DNA of 64,000 nt. Origin: Bog-532 sp963830385. GTDB taxonomy: Bacteria; Actinomycetota; Actinomycetes; Streptosporangiales; Streptosporangiaceae. The notes under the pieces are model-generated. The model had not been told where the DNA came from and did no database searches. It worked only from the letters and a program-made list of their open reading frames with translations. The translations under genes were made by a program, and so were the position numbers. Within the stretch, counting starts at the first letter, position 1. The number at the start of each line of letters is the position of its first letter. The stretch covers positions 62,001 through 126,000 of the forward strand of contig CAWHMD010000002.1 of NCBI GenBank assembly GCA_963830385.1, given 5' to 3'. Of the stretch, positions 17,676 through 24,817 are shown in pieces.

Positions 17676-18164
17676 TCAGACCGGCCGGGCGAGATCGACT
17701 TCATCGCGCAGCGGAATTCCGTAGTCGCCAATCCGGGGAATTTCCGGCCTTTCCGCCCGGGCCCGGTCCACCGCGCCCGGGCGCAGTGCCACCAGCCGCA
17801 GCCCGCGCCGTTGATAGAAGCGGAGCGCGTCGAGATTGTCGTTGGTGGTGGTGAGCCTGATCTCCTGGCAGCGCCGCTGCCGCGCCTCGGCCATCGCCGC
17901 CTCCATCAGCAGCGTGCCCACACCCGCCCGGCGCTCCAGCGCGTTGAGCGTGACCACCTCGAGCACCGTGCCGTCCACGCGGAAGGTGAGCAGGCCGACG
18001 ACCCGGCTGCCGCGCTCGGCGATCAGGCCCGGCAGCTCGGCCGGCCGGTACACGGTCTGGTGCACGACCTGCAGGACCGAGCCCCAGAGCTCCGTCATCA
18101 GCCAGGCAATCATCGGCCGGTCGGCCTCGCCGACGGCCCTGACCCGGATCTCCGGCGGCTGCAC
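17676..18164 (-). CDS. GNAT-family N-acetyltransferase
   Basis: This is a GNAT acyltransferase of about 162 aa. The acetyl-CoA pyrophosphate-binding loop reads RRAGVGTLLMEAA (motif A), preceded by the strand LEVVTLNALE and followed by the LTTTNDNLDALRFYQRRGLRL motif B region typical of the fold. The substrate cannot be told. GTG at 18164 is favoured because conservation seems to begin at PPEIRVRAVGEAD; ATG at 18218 would add 18 unconserved residues and would lie only 9 nt from the divergent start at 18228. The gene stands alone, with the AAA+ gene further downstream. Confidence 0.82.
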   Translation of the reverse strand: MQPPEIRVRAVGEADRPMIAWLMTELWGSVLQVVHQTVYRPAELPGLIAERGSRVVGLLTFRVDGTVLEVVTLNALERRAGVGTLLMEAAMAEARQRRCQEIRLTTTNDNLDALRFYQRRGLRLVALRPGAVDRARAERPEIPRIGDYGIPLRDEVDLARPV

Positions 18165-18227
18165 CTCGCCATTATGCCGGGGAAGGCAGCCCAAGATCTT
18201 CCGTCCGCGATGTGGCATCGTGGCCCC

Positions 18228-18536
18228 ATGACATTCCAGAGCTCAGACCCGGACGAGGGATTCCGCCGGGACCGGCGTGAGCACGGCGGCGCGCCGGAGC
18301 ACCTCGACGACGACCGCCTGGCGGCCGAGACCGAAGAGGAGCGCGTCGAGGCCGGCGTGGACGCCTACGACCCGAACGAGGTCCCGGCGGCCACCGACAC
18401 CCCGCCGCTCGACACCGACATCCGCGACACCGAGCAGTACCAGGAGGAGCGGGCCGAGGTCCGCCGCCAGGAGGACAAGGACGAGATCCTCATCGAGGGC
18501 GAACGTCAGCAGTTCCCGCCAAGCCACTACGAATAG
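18228..18536 (+). CDS. Small, highly charged conserved hypothetical protein
   Basis: This is a 102-aa protein of very acidic and polar composition (DPDEG, HLDDDRLAAETEEERVEAGVDAYDPNEVP, TDIRDTEQYQEERAEVRRQEDKDEIL) ending in PPSHYE. It has no hydrophobic core pattern, so it may be intrinsically disordered. Similar short acidic proteins are common in actinomycetes; I cannot name a function. The start is ATG at 18228 and the ribosome-binding site is weak. The next gene begins 16 nt after its stop and may be co-transcribed. Confidence 0.6.
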   Translation: MTFQSSDPDEGFRRDRREHGGAPEHLDDDRLAAETEEERVEAGVDAYDPNEVPAATDTPPLDTDIRDTEQYQEERAEVRRQEDKDEILIEGERQQFPPSHYE

Positions 18537-18551
18537 CCGCCATGCGTGCAC

Positions 18552-18905
18552 ATGGCTGACGCGGACGATGTGCGCCGGCTGGCGCTGGCCATGCCGCAGG
18601 TGGAGGAGATCGACAGCGACGGCTTCGACTTCCGGGCCGCCGGCCGGGGCTTCATCTGGTCCTATCCCGAGCGCAGGCCGGGTAAGCCCCGGCAGATCCG
18701 GATCGACATAGCCGTGCTCTACGTCGGCGACGAGGCCGAGAAGCAGGCGCTGCTGCTCGGCGAGCCTGGCCTCTTCTTCAGCACGCCCGAGTACCGCGGC
18801 CTCCCGCTGGTCCTGCTCCGGCTGGCGAAAGTGGACACCAGCCGCCTGGCCGAACTGATCACCGACGCCTGGCGGATGCGGGTGCCGGACGGTGATCAGG
18901 CGTAG
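18552..18905 (+). CDS. MmcQ/YjbR family protein
   Basis: This is a 117-aa protein of the MmcQ/YjbR (DUF419) family, which has a double-wing DNA-binding-like fold and no settled function. Visible signatures are the N-terminal VRRLALAMPQVEE, the central GRGFIWSYPE, and the C-terminal LVLLRLAKVDTSRLAELITDAWRM. ATG at 18552 is used; a GTG two codons earlier is possible. The gene lies 16 nt after the charged hypothetical protein. Confidence 0.8.
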   Translation: MADADDVRRLALAMPQVEEIDSDGFDFRAAGRGFIWSYPERRPGKPRQIRIDIAVLYVGDEAEKQALLLGEPGLFFSTPEYRGLPLVLLRLAKVDTSRLAELITDAWRMRVPDGDQA

Positions 18906-18932
18906 CTGCGGCCCGGATCTGGCGGCCCGGAT

Positions 18933-19403
18933 CTAGCGGCCCGGCTCGGGATCGGAGATGTCGGCCACGGTGGCGCCGAGGGTGCGCAGCGCCTCGTCGG
19001 CGTCGACCGCCAGGGCGACGCCGTGCTCGCCCGCCCCGAGCGTGATCTCCCGGCCGCGGAGCCGCTCGTCGGCGATGACCGGCCACGCGGTGGTGGCGCC
19101 GAACGGGGTGATCGTGCCGCGCTCGTAGCCGGTCGCCTGCCGGGCCACCTCGGCGCTGGGCATCGACAGCCGGCTGACCCCCAGCAGCTGGCGCAGCTTG
19201 GGCCAGGAGATCGTCCGGTCCCCGGGGACCAGCACGAACACGAAGTCGTCGTCGGCCCGGCGCACGACCAGCGTTTTCACCACGTCGGCGGGGGCGACCC
19301 CGCGCACCCGGGCGGCCTCGGCCAGGCTGCCGGCCGGGCCGTGCCGGACCACCCGGTGCGTGACGCCGGACGCCTGGGCGGCTTCCAGAGCGGGATTGGG
19401 CAT
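18933..19403 (-). CDS. YbaK/EbsC-family aminoacyl-tRNA deacylase
   Basis: This is a 156-aa trans-editing-type protein of the YbaK/ProX family. These cytoplasmic enzymes remove mischarged amino acids (for example Cys or Ala from tRNA-Pro). Typical blocks are GVAPADVVKTLVVR, then FVFVLVPGDRTISWPKLRQLLG (with the conserved Lys near the active site), TGYERGTITPFG and a final GAGEHGVALAVDADEAL. The length is standard for a stand-alone domain. The specificity cannot be read by eye. It is convergent with the MmcQ gene. Confidence 0.85.
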   Translation of the reverse strand: MPNPALEAAQASGVTHRVVRHGPAGSLAEAARVRGVAPADVVKTLVVRRADDDFVFVLVPGDRTISWPKLRQLLGVSRLSMPSAEVARQATGYERGTITPFGATTAWPVIADERLRGREITLGAGEHGVALAVDADEALRTLGATVADISDPEPGR

Positions 19404-19425
19404 AAGCCCTATTGTCCCCGGCGGG

Positions 19426-19839
19426 TCAGACGTGGACGACGGCGATGCGCTGTGCCTTCGGGCGCGCGCGCTCCTCCACCAAAGTGGTCAGATCGCCCGG
19501 GTCGCTGGTCAGCAGCACAGCCGGCCTCTCCAGGCCCAGCGCGGTCGCCGCCACCACCGCGTCGATCGCCGAGCCCTGGCCGGACAGCCCGGCCGTCCCC
19601 AGCAATTCGCCCCCGCGGCGCGCGATCTCCGGTGTCACTGACAGCACCGCGATCCGGGACAGCACCCGGTGCACCGCCGCGTCCCGCTGACGGCCCCGTA
19701 GCACTTCGGTCAGGGTGATCGCGCTGACACAGACCCGGGCTCGCCGGGTGATGGCGGTCGCCAGGTAGGCCCGGGCCCGCGCATCACCCGACGCCAGCTT
19801 GGACAATCCCTCGCTGTCAAGGATCAGGCTCCCAGGCAC
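19426..19839 (-). CDS. PIN-domain toxin, VapC type
   Basis: This is a 137-aa PIN-domain ribonuclease and probable toxin of the pair with the gene just upstream. The acidic active-site residues are visible: Asp8 in LILDSEG, Glu in ITLTEVLRG, Asp in SAIDAVVAATA, and Asp in LLTSDPGDL. The length fits VapC. It starts 19 nt after the antitoxin stop, the usual antitoxin-first order. VapC toxins cleave tRNA or rRNA sites; the target is unknown. Confidence 0.85.
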   Translation of the reverse strand: MPGSLILDSEGLSKLASGDARARAYLATAITRRARVCVSAITLTEVLRGRQRDAAVHRVLSRIAVLSVTPEIARRGGELLGTAGLSGQGSAIDAVVAATALGLERPAVLLTSDPGDLTTLVEERARPKAQRIAVVHV

Positions 19840-19858
19840 GGCGCTCCTTGCGGCTGGG

Positions 19859-20179
19859 CTACTCGCGCCCGGGCCAGGCCGCCCGGGCCTCGTCCAGGTA
19901 GTCCTCTGGCACCGGCCCGTGCTCGGCCGCCAGCAGCTCGGACAACTCGGCCAGTAGATCCAGCTCCAATTGCCGGGCGACGGCCTCGGTCACGTACTGA
20001 CTGAACCGGCCACGCCCCACCCGCTGCTGAACGGCGGCGGTGAGGTCCTCGGGCATGGACACGCTCACCTTGCGGGCCGCGCCGGCCTGCCTGAACTGCT
20101 CAACCTGGCGGCGGATCGCGGACTCGGCCGCTGACCGGGGCTCATCCTCGCTCCCGGCGTCAGCCCATTTAGCACTCAT
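19859..20179 (-). CDS. Antitoxin of a VapBC-type module
   Basis: This is a 106-aa probable antitoxin. A ribbon-helix-helix-like segment lies in the middle (ARKVSVSMPEDLTAAVQQRVGRGRFSQYVTEAVARQLE), and the C-terminal part (LLAAEHGPVPEDYLDEARAAWPG) would bind the toxin. The N-terminal 40 residues are polar. The start is ATG at 20179; a short palindrome lies 8 nt upstream, where the pair would repress itself. Confidence 0.82.
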   Translation of the reverse strand: MSAKWADAGSEDEPRSAAESAIRRQVEQFRQAGAARKVSVSMPEDLTAAVQQRVGRGRFSQYVTEAVARQLELDLLAELSELLAAEHGPVPEDYLDEARAAWPGRE

Positions 20180-20186
20180 GCCCGCA

Positions 20187-20203
20187 TGCTACCAGCGGTA
20201 GCA
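20187..20203. promoter_or_regulatory. Palindromic operator candidate of the toxin-antitoxin pair
   Basis: TGCTAC-CAGCG-GTAGCA is a 6-bp inverted repeat with a 5-bp centre, just upstream of the antitoxin start at 20179. Its place and size fit the autoregulatory site that ribbon-helix-helix antitoxins bind. Confidence 0.55.
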
Positions 20204-20233
20204 ACATCGAGCCTTGAATGACGCCTGGATAGC

Positions 20234-20275
20234 GCTCAGGAGGAACGCAGGCCGACGCCCGCGTCCCTCCTGAGC
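20234..20275. terminator. Hairpin downstream of nrdJ
   Basis: GCTCAGGAGG (20234-20243) pairs with its complement at 20266-20275 around a GC-rich middle that can pair further. It lies 31 nt after the nrdJ stop on the minus strand, so it probably ends the nrdRJ transcript. There is no T-run. Confidence 0.6.
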
Positions 20276-20306
20276 TGGTAACTCTTTGTTGTAGCGGCCG
20301 ATCGGG

Positions 20307-23165
20307 TCAGCTGCAGCCGCTGGTGGAGCCGCAGCCTTCGCAGACGTAGCAGCTGCCGGCCGGGCGCATCTTGGTGCCGCAGGTGAGGCACAGCGGGGCG
20401 TCGGCGGTGCGGCCCTGCTGGGACTCGATCAGCTCGGTGGTGGTGTGGGCCGCGCCGCTGGGAGCCGTGATCGCCTGGGGGGCGGTCTCGTGGCCATCGC
20501 GGTGTACCGGCTCGACCGGGATGGACTGGGCCATGGCCTCCGGGTCGACCTCGTCGGTGTCGTTGAGCAAGGCCGGGTCTTCACCGTTCAGCTGGGCGCT
20601 GCGCTCGTCAGCGGACAGGATGCTCATCTCGGCCCGCTCGTCGTAGGGCAGGTTGTCCAGGGCCAGGCGGCGGAAGATGTAGTCCATCACCGAGCTGGCG
20701 ATCCGGACATCCGGGTCGTCGGTCAGGCCGGCCTGCTCGAACCGCATGTTGGTGAACTTGGCCACGTACGACTCGAGCGGGATGCCGTACTGCAGGCCGA
20801 CCGAGATCGCGATCGAGAAGGCGTCCATCACGCCGGCCAGCGTGGAGCCCTGCTTGCCGAGCTTGAGGAACACCTCGCCCACGCCGTCGTCCGGGTACTT
20901 GGAGACGGTCATGTAGCCTTCGGCGCCGGCCACCGAGAACTTGGTGACGGTGGCGGGCCGCTGCCGGGGCAGCTTGCGGCGGATCGGCCGGTGCACGGCC
21001 GCCTCCACCGCCTCGGCCACCTTGGCCTCAATGTCCTGCTCGGTGACCTTCTTCTTGGACACCGACAGCGGCTGGCCGACCTTGCAGTTGTCGCGGTAGA
21101 TGGCCAGTGCCTTGAGGCCGAGCTTCCAGCCCTCGATGTAGATCTTCTCGATGTCCTCGACCGTCGCGCTCTCCGGCATGTTGACGGTCTTGCTGATGGC
21201 GCCGGACAGGTGCGGCTGGACCGCGGCCATCATCCGGACGTGGCCCATCGGGCTGATGGCCCGCTCCCCCATCGCGCAGTCGAACACCTCGTAGTGCTCC
21301 GGCCGCAGGCCGGGTGCGTCCACGACGTGGCCGTGCTCGGAGATGTACTCGGTGACCGCCTCGATCTGCTCGGCCGGGTAGCCGAGGTTCTTCAGGGCCC
21401 GCGGCACGGTCTGGTTGACGATCTGCATGGAGCCGCCGCCGACCAGCTTCTTGAACTTGACCAGGGCCAGGTCGGGCTCGATGCCGGTGGTGTCGCAGTC
21501 CATCATCAGGCCGATGGTGCCGGTCGGCGCGAGCAGGCTGGCCTGGGCGTTGCGGTAGCCGTTGGCCTCGCCCAAGCGCTGCGCCTCCTGCCAGACGGTG
21601 GCCGCGTCGGCCAAGATCTCGCGATCCATCGTGCCTACCATCCGCACCTTGTCGGTGGCGTCGGCGTGCTTGCGCATGACCCGCTTGTGGGCGGCCGCGT
21701 TGCGCTCGTAGCCGTCGTAGGCGCCGACCACGCCGGCCAGCTCGGCCGAGCGCTTGTAGGCGGTGCCGTTCATCAGCGCCGTGATCGCGGCCGCGATGGC
21801 CCGGCCGCCCTCGGAGTCGTAGGCGTGCCCGGTCGCCATGAGCAGGGCACCCAGGTTGGCGTAGCCGATACCGAGCTGGCGGTAGGCCCGGGTGGTCTCA
21901 CCGATCTTCTCGGTCGGGAAGTCCGCGAAGCAGATCGAGATGTCCATCGCGGTGAAGATCAGCTCGGTGATCTTGCGGAAGCGCTCGACGTCGAACGTGT
22001 CGTCCGCGCGGAGGAACTTCAGCAGGTTGATGCTGGCCAGGTTGCAAGAGGAGTTGTCCAGGTGGACGTACTCCGAGCACGGGTTGCTGGCGGTGATCCG
22101 GCCCGACTCGGGGCAGGTGTGCCAGTCGTTGATGGTGCCGTCGTACTGGATGCCAGGGTCGGCGCACTCCCACGCGGCCTTGGCGATCTTGTGCATCAGG
22201 CCCTTGGCCCCGATGGTGCTGATGACCTCGCCGGTGCGGCGGCCGAGCAGGTCGAAGTCGCGGTCATCCTCCACCGCGCGCATGAACTCGTCGGACACCC
22301 GGACCGAGTTGTTGGCGTTCTGGTACTGGACGCTGACGATGTCCTGGCCGCCCAGGTCCATGTCGAACCCGGCGTCGCGGAGGACCCTGACCTTTTCCTC
22401 TTCACGCGCCTTGGTCTCGACGAACTCCTCGATGTCGGGGTGGTCGACGTCGAGGACGACCATCTTGGCCGCCCGCCGGGTGGCGCCGCCGGACTTGATC
22501 GTGCCCGCCGACGCGTCGGCGCCGCGCATGAACGAGACCGGGCCGCTGGCGGTGCCGCCCGAGGAGAGCAGCTCCTTGCTGGAACGCAGGCGGGACAGGT
22601 TCACGCCGGCGCCGGATCCGCCCTTGAAGATCAGGCCCTCTTCCCGGTACCACTCCAGGATCGAGTCCATGGTGTCGTCCACCGCGAGGATGAAGCAGGC
22701 CGAGACCTGCTGGGGCGACGTGGTGCCGACGTTGAACCAGACCGGCGAGTTGAAGCTGAAGACCTGATGGATCAGGGCGTACTTGAGCTCGTGGTCGAAC
22801 ACCTCGGCGTCGGCCTCGGTGGCGAAGTAGCCGAACTTGCGGCCGGCGTCCACGTAGCTGCCGACCACCCGGTCGACCAGCTGCTTGAGGCTCCACTCAC
22901 GCTGCGGGGTCCCCACCGCACCGCGGAAGTACTTGGTGGTCACGATGTTGGCGGCATTGATCGACCAGAACTCGGGGAACTCGACGCCACGCTGCTCGAA
23001 GTTGACCGAGCCGTCGCGCCAGTTCGTCATGACGACGTCGCGCCGCTCCCAGGTCACCTCGTCGTAGGGGTGCACGCCCTTGGTGGTGTTGATGCGGTTG
23101 ATCCGCAGCCCCCTGCGCGTGCTTTTGCCCTTGGAAGCAGTGGTCCCGCTCACCGTCTCCGTCAT
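20307..23165 (-). CDS. nrdJ: Adenosylcobalamin-dependent (class II) ribonucleotide reductase
   Basis: This is a 952-aa class II ribonucleoside-diphosphate reductase, which makes deoxyribonucleotides with a radical generated from vitamin B12. The order is an N-terminal region; the barrel, with SPVWFNVG and FKGGSGAGVNLS near residues 140-190; the active-site stretch NPCSEYVHLDNSSCNLASINLL; and the loop LLAPTGTIGLMMDCDTTGIEPD. A TSCPD-like domain follows, and the Cys-rich tail (LCLTCGTKM, CYVCEGCGSTSGCS) can bind zinc and shuttle electrons. The start is ATG at 23165 with GAAGGGGG upstream. It lies 56 nt after nrdR on the same strand, forming the nrdRJ operon. No cobalamin riboswitch was recognised in front of it. 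Confidence 0.96.
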   Translation of the reverse strand: MTETVSGTTASKGKSTRRGLRINRINTTKGVHPYDEVTWERRDVVMTNWRDGSVNFEQRGVEFPEFWSINAANIVTTKYFRGAVGTPQREWSLKQLVDRVVGSYVDAGRKFGYFATEADAEVFDHELKYALIHQVFSFNSPVWFNVGTTSPQQVSACFILAVDDTMDSILEWYREEGLIFKGGSGAGVNLSRLRSSKELLSSGGTASGPVSFMRGADASAGTIKSGGATRRAAKMVVLDVDHPDIEEFVETKAREEEKVRVLRDAGFDMDLGGQDIVSVQYQNANNSVRVSDEFMRAVEDDRDFDLLGRRTGEVISTIGAKGLMHKIAKAAWECADPGIQYDGTINDWHTCPESGRITASNPCSEYVHLDNSSCNLASINLLKFLRADDTFDVERFRKITELIFTAMDISICFADFPTEKIGETTRAYRQLGIGYANLGALLMATGHAYDSEGGRAIAAAITALMNGTAYKRSAELAGVVGAYDGYERNAAAHKRVMRKHADATDKVRMVGTMDREILADAATVWQEAQRLGEANGYRNAQASLLAPTGTIGLMMDCDTTGIEPDLALVKFKKLVGGGSMQIVNQTVPRALKNLGYPAEQIEAVTEYISEHGHVVDAPGLRPEHYEVFDCAMGERAISPMGHVRMMAAVQPHLSGAISKTVNMPESATVEDIEKIYIEGWKLGLKALAIYRDNCKVGQPLSVSKKKVTEQDIEAKVAEAVEAAVHRPIRRKLPRQRPATVTKFSVAGAEGYMTVSKYPDDGVGEVFLKLGKQGSTLAGVMDAFSIAISVGLQYGIPLESYVAKFTNMRFEQAGLTDDPDVRIASSVMDYIFRRLALDNLPYDERAEMSILSADERSAQLNGEDPALLNDTDEVDPEAMAQSIPVEPVHRDGHETAPQAITAPSGAAHTTTELIESQQGRTADAPLCLTCGTKMRPAGSCYVCEGCGSTSGCS

Positions 23166-23221
23166 GCCAGAAGCCCCCTTCTGCAGCCACCCGGCCGCTC
23201 GTACCGTGTCAAGTCGTCAGT

Positions 23222-23689
23222 TCACCGCGCGTGCGGTGCGCCCTTGCGCTCGTCGCGCAGGGCGCCAATCTCTTTTTCAAAATCCGCGAGGGACTCGAAC
23301 CCCCGGTAGACCGAGGCGAAGCGCAGGTACGCCACCTCGTCGAGCTCCCGCAGCGGGCCCAGGATGGCCAGGCCCACCTCGTGCGAGGGGATCTCGCCGC
23401 AGCCACGGGACCGGATCGTCTCTTCCACCTGCTGGGCCAGGATCGCCAGGTGATCCTCGTCAACCGGGCGCCCCTGGCAGGCGCGGCGCACGCCGCGCAC
23501 GATCTTGTCCCGCACGAACGGCTCGGTCACTCCACTCCGCTTGGCCACCATCAAGATGACCGTCTCTTGTGTAGTAAAACGCTTTCCGCACTCCGGACAT
23601 GCCCGGCGGCGGCGGATCGCCACGCCGTCCTCGGCGGTACGGCTGTCGATCACGCGGCTGTCCGGATGCCGGCAGAAGGGACAGTGCAT
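23222..23689 (-). CDS. nrdR: Transcriptional repressor NrdR
   Basis: This is a 155-aa repressor of ribonucleotide reductase genes that senses ATP/dATP. The N-terminal zinc ribbon shows MHCPFC and ACPECGKRFTT, and the ATP-cone domain begins about residue 48 (LMVAKRSGVTEPFVRDKI). It ends in a helical tail (LADFEKEIGALRDERKG). The start is ATG at 23689. It is the first gene of the nrdRJ operon, and a candidate NrdR box lies about 90 nt upstream, consistent with self-control. Confidence 0.96.
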   Translation of the reverse strand: MHCPFCRHPDSRVIDSRTAEDGVAIRRRRACPECGKRFTTQETVILMVAKRSGVTEPFVRDKIVRGVRRACQGRPVDEDHLAILAQQVEETIRSRGCGEIPSHEVGLAILGPLRELDEVAYLRFASVYRGFESLADFEKEIGALRDERKGAPHAR

Positions 23690-23742
23690 GCGATCACCTC
23701 CGAATGGCCGATCACGAACGGCGAACCGGCCTGTGTACCGCC

Positions 23743-23764
23743 TGTGGACACAAGCTGTGGATAA
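23743..23764. promoter_or_regulatory. Two DnaA-box-like sites upstream of nrdR
   Basis: TGTGGATAA (23756-23764) is the exact complement of the classical DnaA box TTATCCACA. TGTGGACAC (23743-23751) differs by one base from the complement of TTGTCCACA. Their starts are 13 bp apart in the same orientation. DnaA control of ribonucleotide reductase genes is known in other bacteria; here it is only inferred. Confidence 0.5.
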
Positions 23765-23779
23765 AACACATCGGTGTAA

Positions 23780-23795
23780 CTACTAGATGTTGTGG
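23780..23795 (-). promoter_or_regulatory. Candidate NrdR box
   Basis: On the minus strand the 16-mer CCACAACATCTAGTAG matches 11 of 16 positions of the NrdR consensus acaCwAtATaTwGtgt, including all the strongly conserved ones. Inverted repeats flank it: ACAC-CGAT-GTGT (23766-23777) and ACCACT-6-AGTGGT (23805-23822), either of which might be a second NrdR half-complex site. The position is upstream of nrdR, as expected for autoregulation. Confidence 0.6.
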
Positions 23796-23822
23796 TTACC
23801 GTAGACCACTGCCCCTAGTGGT

Positions 23823-23978
23823 GGCAAGCGCCGCCGGCGTGTTGCCGGAAAACCCTGTGCGGACCGTGCCTGCGCACCTCGCTCGGCGTGTCGTCCTGCC
23901 TGAGCTGGGTGTCTTCCCAGGTCCCACAGGGTGCCACGGCCGGGCCGCGACACGCCCGGGATCGCCCGGTGGTCCCCG
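23823..23978. other. Gap between the nrdR promoter and the LysM gene
   Basis: Together with the nrdR upstream sites this makes a 289-base non-coding stretch. An imperfect inverted repeat around ACCCTGTG (near 23853) and CACAGGGT (near 23925) is visible. Otherwise nothing is recognised. Confidence 0.35.
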
Positions 23979-24623
23979 TCAGCCGCGCGGCACCCAGATC
24001 CGCTGGCCGACGTTCACCATGGCGGCCGGCAGGTGGTTGGCGCGCAGGATGCCCGCGACGACGGTCTGCGGATCGGCGCCCGGGTCGGTGCGGTGAGCGA
24101 TCGACCAGAGGGTGTCGCCGGGCTGGACGAACACCCGCGAGTCGCCCGCGTGCGCCGCGGCCGGGCTGCTGGCCTGCGCGACCGTGGCACCGGCGATGAC
24201 CAGGCCCGCCACCGCCAGGGCGGCGATGACGACCAGCACTACGCGGCCGCGGAGCGTCAGGCGGACCGGGTGCCGGCCGGCCGCGGGGGCGACGGGAGCG
24301 GCGGCCGGGGCGAAGCGGGCGTGGGCGACGGTGGCCAGCCAGGCCTCGTCGGCCGCGGTGGCCAGGCTGAGCTCGGCCGCGGTCGGGCGGGACGCACCCG
24401 GCCGGGGCGGCAGGGCCTCGCCGGAGAAGCTGCGGCCGCCACCGGGAAACGTCAGGTCCCCGTCCGGCAGCCGCGCGTCGCGATCAGGAAAAAGTTGCCG
24501 CACCGGCGTGGCGCGGCGCACCGTCCGGCTCTGGTCCTGGCTCGGCGCCCGGCCCGCGGCCCGGCTCGGTGTGGTGGTCCGGTGGTCCCCCGACGGCGGC
24601 TGCTCCAGAGGAAGAGCGCTCAT
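23979..24623 (-). CDS. LysM-domain membrane protein, SOS cell-division inhibitor-like (ChiZ/YneA/DivS position)
   Basis: This is a 214-aa protein. Residues 1-140 are cytoplasmic, rich in Arg/Pro/Ala. One membrane helix follows (RVVLVVIAALAVAGLVIAG, about 148-170), and a C-terminal extracytoplasmic LysM domain (VQPGDTLWSIAHRTDP, then ILRANHLPAAMVNVGQRIWVP) would bind peptidoglycan. Its place, divergent from lexA and next to nrdR, is that of mycobacterial ChiZ (Rv2719c) and the functional counterparts YneA and DivS, which delay division during SOS. ATG at 24623 is chosen for the strong AAGGAGGT 4 nt upstream. LexA-box-like sites lie in the shared promoter. Confidence 0.85.
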   Translation of the reverse strand: MSALPLEQPPSGDHRTTTPSRAAGRAPSQDQSRTVRRATPVRQLFPDRDARLPDGDLTFPGGGRSFSGEALPPRPGASRPTAAELSLATAADEAWLATVAHARFAPAAAPVAPAAGRHPVRLTLRGRVVLVVIAALAVAGLVIAGATVAQASSPAAAHAGDSRVFVQPGDTLWSIAHRTDPGADPQTVVAGILRANHLPAAMVNVGQRIWVPRG

Positions 24624-24634
24624 ACCGACCTCCT

Positions 24635-24650
24635 TCAAACGTTCTTTCGA
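24635..24650. promoter_or_regulatory. Possible second LexA-like site before the LysM gene
   Basis: TCAAACGTTCTTTCGA matches 10 of 14 defined positions of the actinobacterial SOS box TCGAACnnnnGTTCGA-type. It overlaps the ribosome-binding side of the LysM gene leader. This is a weak match and should be treated as tentative. Confidence 0.3.
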
Positions 24651-24657
24651 TAAGCGG

Positions 24658-24687
24658 CTGTTCGATCGTATACCTGTTCGATCGAAC
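24658..24687. repeat. Direct repeat CTGTTCGATCG and palindrome in the lexA intergenic region
   Basis: CTGTTCGATCG occurs at 24658-24668 and 24674-24684, 16 bp apart. The second copy is part of the perfect 12-bp palindrome GTTCGATCGAAC (24676-24687). The GTTCGA half-sites resemble the right half of the SOS box but are arranged in inverted order. Confidence 0.5.
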
Positions 24688-24736
24688 GAACCTACGACAT
24701 CTTTGTACCGGGCGGGTCTGACAATTTGCCGACACG

Positions 24737-24752
24737 TCGAACAGATGTTTGA
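24737..24752. promoter_or_regulatory. LexA-binding SOS box
   Basis: TCGAACAGATGTTTGA differs by one base from the symmetric actinobacterial SOS box TCGAACANNTGTTCGA. It lies 66 nt before the lexA start and 114 nt before the LysM gene start, so it could control both divergent genes. Confidence 0.85.
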
Positions 24753-24817
24753 GCTAGGGAGGGGCAACCGTTACTCTCGGCTTCAGATAGGCAATAACCG
24801 GATTGGAAGGTCGACTG

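Noticed and set aside
23166..23221. A cobalamin riboswitch before nrdJ
   Set aside because: The nrdR-nrdJ gap is only 56 nt and no B12-box-like core was seen there or upstream of nrdR. NrdR control fits better.
20445..23309. A very long open frame on the plus strand opposite nrdJ
   Set aside because: It is a GC-skew shadow of nrdJ: Arg/Gly/His-rich, no motifs, no ribosome-binding site. The same holds for the long frame opposite the SpoIIE-type gene (8143-10671) and those opposite hrdB, the AAA+ gene, leuS and the PKS-like gene.
23766..23822. A second firm NrdR box
   Set aside because: The two flanking inverted repeats match the consensus poorly, and their distance from the good box (about 16 and 26 bp centre to centre) does not fit the usual 30-bp or longer spacing. 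They are only noted as flanking repeats.
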